Positions 58,587-64,000 of a DNA stretch of 64,000 nt are shown piece after piece. This stretch comes from JARRNE01 sp963824085 (GTDB lineage: Bacteria > Pseudomonadota > Gammaproteobacteria > Chromatiales > Chromatiaceae). Below the pieces are notes generated by a model that had not been told where the DNA came from, did no database searches, and saw only the letters and a program-made list of their open reading frames with translations. Where the stretch lies: positions 186,001-250,000 of the forward strand of contig CAWGNT010000015.1 in NCBI GenBank assembly GCA_963824085.1. Direction: 5' to 3'. The translations under genes and the position numbers were made by a program. The first letter of the stretch is position 1. The number at the start of each line of letters is the position of its first letter.

Positions 58587-60815
58587 ATGCTTCCGCATCA
58601 CGCGCCCCTCGAAGTCCTGAACCGCGTGTTCGGGTACGCGAGCTTCCGAGATGCACAGCAGCAGATCGTCGACCAGGTGATCGCAGGCGGCGATGCCTTG
58701 GTGCTAATGCCCACCGGCGGCGGCAAGTCCCTGTGCTACCAAGTCCCCGCCCTGCTCCGGCCCGGCACAGCAGTCGTGGTGTCGCCGCTTATCGCCCTGA
58801 TGCAGGACCAGGTGGACGCGCTGCGCCAGCTCGGCGTGCGCGCGGCCTTTCTCAACTCGTCACTGCCGTACGACGCCGCCCAGGCGGTTGAGCAGGCGCT
58901 GCTCAGCGGTGAGCTGGACCTGATCTACGTAGCCCCGGAGCGGCTGCTGACCGACCGTTTCCTGTCCCTGCTGAACCGCGTCCGGGTCGCGCTTTTCGCC
59001 ATCGACGAGGCCCACTGCGTCTCTCAATGGGGTCACGATTTCCGACCGGAATACATCCAGCTCAGTCTGCTGCACGAGCGCTGGCCTGAGGTACCGCGTA
59101 TCGCGCTGACCGCCACCGCGGACGCCCCGACCCGCAACGAGATCGTCAACCGACTGCAGCTCGGTGAGGCTCGGCAGTTCGTCTCCAGCTTCGACCGCCC
59201 CAACATCCGCTATCGCATCATCCACAAGGAACAGCCGCGCCGGCAATTGCTCGACTTCCTGCGCGAGGAGCACCCGAGCGACTCGGGCATCGTCTACTGC
59301 CTGTCTCGGCGCAAGGTGGAAGAGACCGCCGCGCTGTTATGCGGTCAGGGGTTCCGGGCCCTGCCCTACCATGCCGGACTGACTGCGGAGACCCGCCGGG
59401 CCAACCAAAGTGACTTCCTGCGCGGCGAGGGGGTGATCATAGTCGCGACCATCGCGTTCGGGATGGGCATCGACAAGCCGGACGTGCGCTTCGTCGCCCA
59501 CCTGGACCTCCCGAAGAGCGTCGAGGCGTACTACCAGGAAACCGGCCGCGCCGGCCGAGACGGACTGCCCGCGGATGCCTGGATGACCTACGGCATCGGC
59601 GATGTCGTCACCCTGCGGCGCCTGATCGAGGACTCGGAGGCCGATGAACGCTTCAAGCGTGTCGAGCTCCACAAGCTCAACGCCCTGCTTGGGCTGTGCG
59701 AGACCACCGAGTGCCGCCGTCGCGTCATGCTCAACTACTTCGGCGAGCCCCTGGACGACCCTTGCGGCAACTGCGACACCTGCCTGACGCCGGTCGAGAC
59801 CTGGGACGGCACGGTCGCCGCGCAGAAGGCCATGTCCTGTGTCTATCGCACCGAGCAACGCTTCGGGGTGAACTACCTGATCGACGTGCTGCTCGGAAAA
59901 GACCACGAACGCATCCGCCGCTTCGGCCACGACCGCATCAGCACCTACGGGATCGGAAAGGAGCTGGATGCCGATCAGTGGAAGTCCGTTTATCGCCAGT
60001 TGGTCGCGGCAGGGCTGGTCGCCGTCGACATAGAGGGTCATGGGGCGCTCAAGCTCACCGAGCACAGCCGCCCCGTCCTGCGCGACGAGCGCGAAGTCCG
60101 ACTCCGGCGCGATCCGGAGCGCACACGCACGGTGCGGGCGAACCGCCCCGCCCGCGTCGAGGCCCCGACCGATCCGGAGGCGAACGCCCTGTGGGAGCGC
60201 CTGCGTGCGCGCCGCCGGGCGCTCGCCCAGGAGCAGAACGTGCCCCCCTACGTCATCTTCAGCGACGCGACCCTGAGCGAGATCGTCCTCTACCGCCCGC
60301 GCAACGGCGACGAGCTTGGCCGCATCGGCGGTATCGGAGTGGTCAAGCTGGAGCGCTACGGCGCCGAATTCTTGCGTGTCATGGCCGACCACGAGGCCGA
60401 GTACGGCCGGCCCGAGCGGGTCCCATCACTCCCAGATGCGCCATCGAGATCGGCGTCCGTACCCCTGGGCCGACGCAGGGACGCAGGGCTGAGCAGCACT
60501 GTCCGCGACACGCTGGCGCTCTTCCGCGCCGGCATGGCCCCGGAGGACATCGCCGGGCGTCGGGGCGTCAAGACTGGAACGGTGTACAGCCACCTGGCCC
60601 GCTGCATCGAAGAGGGCGAGCTCACCGTGGGGGAGGTCGTCAAGCTTCCCGACGACGAGGTAAAGACTATCGAGTATGCCTTCAGCCAGCTGGCGCACGA
60701 CTCGCCTTTCACGCTCAAGCCGGTGTTCGACGCCTGCCAGGGCAAGTATGACTACGGTCTGCTGCGCTGCGTTCGAGCAGGTTTGGGGCTGTCCCTTAGC
60801 GCTCACAGAAATTGA
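58587..60815 (+). CDS. recQ: ATP-dependent DNA helicase RecQ, end altered
   Basis: 742 residues. 3'-to-5' DNA helicase. Motifs: RDAQQQIVDQVI, Walker A MPTGGGKSLCYQ, DEAH-type IDEAHCVSQWGHDFRPEY, SAT-like ALTATADAP, motif V–VI with GMGIDKPDVRFVAHLDLP and YYQETGRAGRDG. Zinc-binding CETTECRRRVMLNYFGE…CGNCDTC, RQC winged helix, HRDC domain (about 530–600), and a C-terminal RecQ HTH region. The last eleven residues (GLGLSLSAHRN) and the stop come from an IS-like end that begins at about 60790, so the natural C-terminus is lost. Confidence 0.95.
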   Translation: MLPHHAPLEVLNRVFGYASFRDAQQQIVDQVIAGGDALVLMPTGGGKSLCYQVPALLRPGTAVVVSPLIALMQDQVDALRQLGVRAAFLNSSLPYDAAQAVEQALLSGELDLIYVAPERLLTDRFLSLLNRVRVALFAIDEAHCVSQWGHDFRPEYIQLSLLHERWPEVPRIALTATADAPTRNEIVNRLQLGEARQFVSSFDRPNIRYRIIHKEQPRRQLLDFLREEHPSDSGIVYCLSRRKVEETAALLCGQGFRALPYHAGLTAETRRANQSDFLRGEGVIIVATIAFGMGIDKPDVRFVAHLDLPKSVEAYYQETGRAGRDGLPADAWMTYGIGDVVTLRRLIEDSEADERFKRVELHKLNALLGLCETTECRRRVMLNYFGEPLDDPCGNCDTCLTPVETWDGTVAAQKAMSCVYRTEQRFGVNYLIDVLLGKDHERIRRFGHDRISTYGIGKELDADQWKSVYRQLVAAGLVAVDIEGHGALKLTEHSRPVLRDEREVRLRRDPERTRTVRANRPARVEAPTDPEANALWERLRARRRALAQEQNVPPYVIFSDATLSEIVLYRPRNGDELGRIGGIGVVKLERYGAEFLRVMADHEAEYGRPERVPSLPDAPSRSASVPLGRRRDAGLSSTVRDTLALFRAGMAPEDIAGRRGVKTGTVYSHLARCIEEGELTVGEVVKLPDDEVKTIEYAFSQLAHDSPFTLKPVFDACQGKYDYGLLRCVRAGLGLSLSAHRN

Positions 60816-60880
60816 GCCACCTTTGCTCACCAAAACGGACCCACCACATGATGTGCTCACGGAACGTGACCCAGTTGAGA
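60790..60880. mobile_element. IS21-like end remnant with three iterated binding motifs
   Basis: Starts TGTCCCTTAGC at 60790. Three copies of GCTCAC-N7-GA(C/G)CCA follow at 60801, 60825 and 60855, each with exactly seven bases between halves. Multiple transposase-binding repeats at an end and a TG terminus are features of IS21-family elements. No transposase gene is present. Confidence 0.5.
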
Positions 60881-60894
60881 GGGGCTTCAAACGA

Positions 60895-61734
60895 CTAGAA
60901 ATGACCGATCTGCGCGGTTCGACCTGCCTGGGCACCAGCCCCTTCGTATTTGGCTATGAACTTCTCATACGCTTCGCCGTAGTCCGCTCCATGCCAAGGA
61001 TCGAGGATCAGCATCGTAGTGGTTTGCGGATTCCCGTCGCCCTGAATACCGTAAAGCATACGGACATGGCCTCCTCCGAGCGAGTTATTGAGACCATGGA
61101 TGGTCAACGGACCGTAGTTCCTCAGCATTTCGCCCCACTCGGAGACCGGGAAGCTCATCAGAGGTTCGACGCGCATTCCAGCGGCGCGATAAAAAGCCGC
61201 TGTTTCTGTCCACGACAACCCCTTGTTAGCGTCGAAATTGGAAAGCCACTTCGTTCCAACCCTGGCCACGAGCTCGCGCGCGTCAACGCTCTGCTGCCGC
61301 TTCCACGAGACCATCATTGCATAACTGTAAGCCCAGCAGAGGTTGGTATGGCCGCCCTGCAACTGATCTCGAGCCGCCACCAGCCCTTGAACCACGTACC
61401 GATCGTGGGAGGGTAAGGGAGGAAGTTTTGGCCCAGCACCGGGTAAGTCCGCGTCAAGGGCTCGCATCGTCTTCTGACCAACCACTCCGTCATGGACAAG
61501 GTGCTTGCCTGTCTGGTATTTCCTGACTGCTCCCCTTGTTTCACTGCCGTAGATACCGTCAGGCGTGCCATACTTCCGTACGGAGAGAACCATCGGATCG
61601 ATGCCGAGGTCGATCATCGACTGCTGAATAATGCGGACAGCGTGACTATGCTCACCGTATCGCATCGCAGGGTTGTTCTGTTCGGCCTTCTGCAGCCGGG
61701 AGCTCCAGCGAAACCTGGGAGATGTGAGTGCCAT
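60895..61734 (-). CDS. Peptidoglycan-binding, papain-like (AvrRpt2-type) protease
   Basis: 279 residues; ATG with a GGAGGGG ribosome site. Residues about 25–95 are a PG_binding_1 domain (HAVRIIQQSMIDLGIDPMVL, GTPDGIYGSETRGAVRKYQT). From about 125 a papain-like cysteine protease of the AvrRpt2/C70 sort: catalytic Cys in TNLCWAYSYAMM, His in GGHVRMLYGI and Asp in ILDPWHGAD. No signal peptide or membrane helix. Could be an exported effector delivered by another route, or a wall-acting enzyme; no partner immunity gene was recognised beside it. Confidence 0.78.
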   Translation of the reverse strand: MALTSPRFRWSSRLQKAEQNNPAMRYGEHSHAVRIIQQSMIDLGIDPMVLSVRKYGTPDGIYGSETRGAVRKYQTGKHLVHDGVVGQKTMRALDADLPGAGPKLPPLPSHDRYVVQGLVAARDQLQGGHTNLCWAYSYAMMVSWKRQQSVDARELVARVGTKWLSNFDANKGLSWTETAAFYRAAGMRVEPLMSFPVSEWGEMLRNYGPLTIHGLNNSLGGGHVRMLYGIQGDGNPQTTTMLILDPWHGADYGEAYEKFIAKYEGAGAQAGRTAQIGHF

Positions 61735-61764
61735 TTCGTTCCCCTCCGGGAGATTAAGGGCAAC

Positions 61765-61785
61765 TCTCGAGTCACAGACTCGAGA
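61765..61785 (-). promoter_or_regulatory. Perfect palindrome upstream of the protease gene
   Basis: TCTCGAGT-CACAG-ACTCGAGA, eight perfect pairs with a five-base centre, 31 bases upstream of the protease start. Position suits an operator or a leader hairpin; no T-run follows. Confidence 0.5.
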
Positions 61786-61919
61786 AAGCTGCTCTGCCGT
61801 TCTGTGACATCCTAAGCGATCAATTTCGGGACACTAAGTCTGCTCATATCCTTGGCTGGCCAGCGCGATCACTCAGCTGCCGAGCCGGCTGAGGCACGAG
61901 GCTAATCACCTATCCTTAG

Positions 61920-62492
61920 TTGCGCCACAAGAAACGCAGCACGCCTCATGCCATTATTTTCGATTCAGCCGAACGCACGCGATTGCGACCGAGGTTGGTA
62001 TTGCACCGGGAGCAAGGTCAATATGACTGGCCCATTTTGCCCCAGGGCCGATGTCCATGGGATTCCGGCCACCTGCCGTCGGTCATCCTCGGCAGCCTGA
62101 CCTACCGGCGTCACCCGGTGCCCCTGGATATCTACGACATCCGCGCCTTTCACACCGACCTGTTCGCCGCCCTGGCACTGCTGGAGCAGCATCGCGGGCG
62201 CGCGCCGCGCTTCATGGAGTACATGGCCGTCCACTTCTGCCTCGATCACCTTGAGGGTGCGGGCCTGGAGCCGGACCGCCGCCGCAGGCAGCCGGCAAAC
62301 GCCAACTACCTGCGCATGGCGCGCGGCTGGTCTTTCGACTCGGACGGACGTGAAGGGGCAGTGCTGAAGAGCTGGTCGGAGACCCGATCCGGGCTGCTCC
62401 CACGCCAACACACGGGTCCCCTAGGAGACCGTGACAGCAAGGCCCGTCATACCTACATGCGCCAGGCCGCCGTGGGCATCTCCACCGTTTAG
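61920..62492 (+). pseudogene. draT: draT-like gene lacking its 3' end
   Basis: 190 residues from a TTG. DraT ADP-ribosylates dinitrogenase reductase and switches it off. Family sequence: LPSVILGSLTYRRHPVPLDI, FMEYMAVHFCLDHLEGAGLE, NYLRMARGWSFDSDGREGAV, LKSWSETRSGLLPRQHTGPL. It then ends at YMRQAAVGISTV where DraT proteins normally continue for about 60 residues (GLYGTNALEAQLDLLY-type region). A decayed repeat-like tract follows directly. No draG or nif genes in the window. The N-terminus before LPSVILG also looks non-native. Confidence 0.6.
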
Positions 62493-62499
62493 CGGCGAG

Positions 62500-62605
62500 G
62501 AAGTTTCTTGACGAATTCGCTCTGGTATCTATGCTCCGGGTGTAGCCTGGGCGTTCCAGGCCCATCCCCAAGAAACGAAAAACGCAACGGTATAACAATG
62601 GTCTC
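62500..62605. repeat. Degraded relative of the palindromic element
   Basis: Contains TAGCCTGG-GCGTT-CCAGGC and an end CCAAGAAACGAAAAACGCAA plus GGTATAAC, closely matching the right flank of copy A (CCAGAAAACGAAAACATC … GGTATAAC). The core is much shorter than copies A to C. Confidence 0.45.
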
Positions 62606-62684
62606 GCCACCCTGCACGCAGCGCACCGCAGTGAGCCGCAACCGAGGTTCGACTGCATTCATCTTGCCCCATGGAGCCACATCG

Positions 62685-62930
62685 ATGTTCTTTCGTACGT
62701 TCATTGTTCTGTTTCTGACAGCGGCCAGCACGGCAGCACTGGCCGCGGAAACGCAGATGGAGAAGGAGCTCACGGCGCTCCGAACTTACTGCCGGAGCGA
62801 CGTGGAGCGCCTCTGCAAAGGGATCGAGCCCGGCGGCGGCAGAATCAAGCAGTGCCTGATGGCACATAAGGAAGAGATGTCCGTCGGCTGTGCCAAAGCC
62901 CTCCAAGAATTGAAAAAGGCCAAAGGCTAG
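62685..62930 (+). CDS. Small exported Cys-rich repeat protein
   Basis: 81 residues from the ATG at 62685. Signal peptide (FRTFIVLFLTAASTAALA-AE), then a single cysteine-rich repeat of the Golgi-glycoprotein/FGFR type: YCRSDVERLCKGIEPGGGRI, KQCLMAHKEEMSVGCAKAL. Four Cys probably form two disulphides. Periplasmic; function unknown. Confidence 0.85.
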   Translation: MFFRTFIVLFLTAASTAALAAETQMEKELTALRTYCRSDVERLCKGIEPGGGRIKQCLMAHKEEMSVGCAKALQELKKAKG

Positions 62931-63145
62931 AGCCGGGAGACCGGCCGACTACACGGCGCGCGCAGGAATGCGCCCGCCGCGTCGGGAGATCCCGAAGCCT
63001 GTACAATCCGGCGCGGGCGGAACCCAAGGGGTTCCAAAATCGGTGGTAGACTCTGACCCCTTGCGCGGGCATTCCGACCCCGCGGTCAGTTTGTGCGCAG
63101 TGCTCGGCAGGGACCGCAACGGTCTCGCCAAATGTTATTGCCGGC

Positions 63146-64000
63146 ATGAGAGGGGGCGGGGTGGCCGGAAATAGGGGAATCCCAGCGCGGATCAGTGTTG
63201 CAGCATGCACCGCTGCCTTCACCGCCCTGGTGAGCGGCTGCAGCATGGTTGGCCCGGACTTCGTGACACCCAACGTGGATGTCGCCAACAGTTGGGCAAC
63301 AAGGGACGCCGCGCGTATCAGCACCACTCGTCCTGAGGACGCCGCGTGGTGGAAGCGCTTCGACGACCCGACGCTCAACCGCTTGATTGATCTTGCCTAC
63401 AGGCAGAATCCGGGACTGCAGCAGGCTGGCGTGAACGTCTTGCGTGCGCGCGCCCAACTGGGTGCGGCGATCGGCAGCGAGTATCCACAGCAGCAGCAGG
63501 CGATCGGGCAGTACCAGTACAACAACCGCGGCAGCAGTGATGCCACCTCGCTACCGTCGGGGACCACCGAGCATTCCTACAGCACGCTGCGATACGGATT
63601 TACGTCTACCTGGGAGATCGATTTTTGGGGCAAATTCCGGCGCGCCGTCGAATCGGCGGACGATAACTTCCTGGCGTCGATCAGCAATTACGACGCCGCA
63701 CTCGTCAGCCTGACCGCGACCGTGGGGACGACCTACGTCGCGATGCGAACCGCCGCCGAACGGATCACGGTCGTACGCCAGAACGTAAAGGTTCAAGCGC
63801 AGAGTCTCAAGATCGCACGAGCCCGATTCGAAAACGGCGAGACGGGCGAACGCGACGTGGCCCAGGCGAGCTCGCAGCTTGCCGAGACGCAGGCGCAGAT
63901 TCCGCCGCTCGAAGTGAGCCTGGCACAGAACAGGAACGCCCTTGCAGTGCTCCTGGGCATCACACCGGCCAAGCTCGGTCCCGAGTTGACGGGGGACCGG
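63146..64000 (+). CDS. NodT-type outer-membrane efflux lipoprotein (3' end outside window)
   Basis: The frame is open to the window end; 285 residues are seen. ATG at 63146. Lipoprotein signal with lipobox LVSGC and MVGPDFVTP directly after, the standard opening of NodT/OprM outer-membrane channels. TolC-type coiled-coil helices follow: WWKRFDDPTLNRLIDLAYRQ, NPGLQQAGVNVLRARAQLGA, WEIDFWGKFRRAVESADDNF, GETGERDVAQASSQLAETQA. Forms the outer-membrane duct of a tripartite pump; partner genes would lie downstream. Confidence 0.93.
   Translation, partial: MRGGGVAGNRGIPARISVAACTAAFTALVSGCSMVGPDFVTPNVDVANSWATRDAARISTTRPEDAAWWKRFDDPTLNRLIDLAYRQNPGLQQAGVNVLRARAQLGAAIGSEYPQQQQAIGQYQYNNRGSSDATSLPSGTTEHSYSTLRYGFTSTWEIDFWGKFRRAVESADDNFLASISNYDAALVSLTATVGTTYVAMRTAAERITVVRQNVKVQAQSLKIARARFENGETGERDVAQASSQLAETQAQIPPLEVSLAQNRNALAVLLGITPAKLGPELTGDR

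Overview
The window is high-G+C DNA from a gammaproteobacterium. The best clue is the block pncC–thpR–recA–recX–alaS–lysC–csrA–tRNA-Ser (24.8–32.2 kb), a classic gammaproteobacterial gene order. Other genes (PA3496-type envelope protein, DUF1244, NadA/NrtR, minor type IV pilins, a PEP-CTERM-associated outer-membrane barrel, remnants of a DraT gene) fit a Chromatiales-like or related environmental lineage. I cannot name a genus. The sequence starts inside valS and ends inside a NodT-type outer-membrane efflux gene.

Layout. 0–9 kb: end of valS; a VWA lipoprotein-like/membrane/PspA-like trio divergent from an OmpR-type regulator and its sensor kinase, with a CpxR-like box between them; a 155-bp palindromic MITE; NrtR-like regulator and nadA. 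9–12.4 kb: hairpin-rich duplicated spacer and clpB with a candidate heat-shock promoter. 12.4–21.1 kb: a decayed zone holding a frame-disrupted Uma2 nuclease, a wrecked three-gene HPr-rel-A module (PqqD-like, HprK-related kinase A, nucleotidyltransferase), a pilE-like pilin and a heavily frameshifted pilY1. 21.3–24.5 kb: intact pilX, pilW, pilV and a SIMPL protein. 24.8–32.2 kb: the conserved housekeeping block. 32.3–41.4 kb: cupin, P-type ATPase, phosphoribosyltransferase, a MacAB-like exporter followed by a PEP-CTERM-system outer-membrane barrel. 41.5–51.1 kb: short accessory genes (larE, DUF302, GNAT, DUF1244, sorbosone-type dehydrogenase, an odd ferredoxin-reductase with a helix-turn-helix head, a gluzincin-like protease, YkgJ). 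51.4–60.8 kb: MscK-like channel, ppx, SCP2, recQ truncated by an IS end. 60.9–64 kb: a papain-like protease with peptidoglycan-binding domain, truncated draT, Cys-rich protein, efflux outer-membrane protein.

The most unusual material is non-coding. At least five families of small repeats are interspersed: a TIR/TSD MITE, a palindromic 100–160 bp element in three copies with a compensatory base change in its stem, arrays of 9-nt repeats placed as inverted pairs, a REP-like pair, and a 215-bp duplicated hairpin block. Several touch gene ends and appear to have trimmed or re-terminated genes. Frame damage is concentrated in 12.4–21.1 kb whereas the housekeeping genes are clean, which argues for local gene decay, though local sequence error cannot be excluded from the sequence alone.
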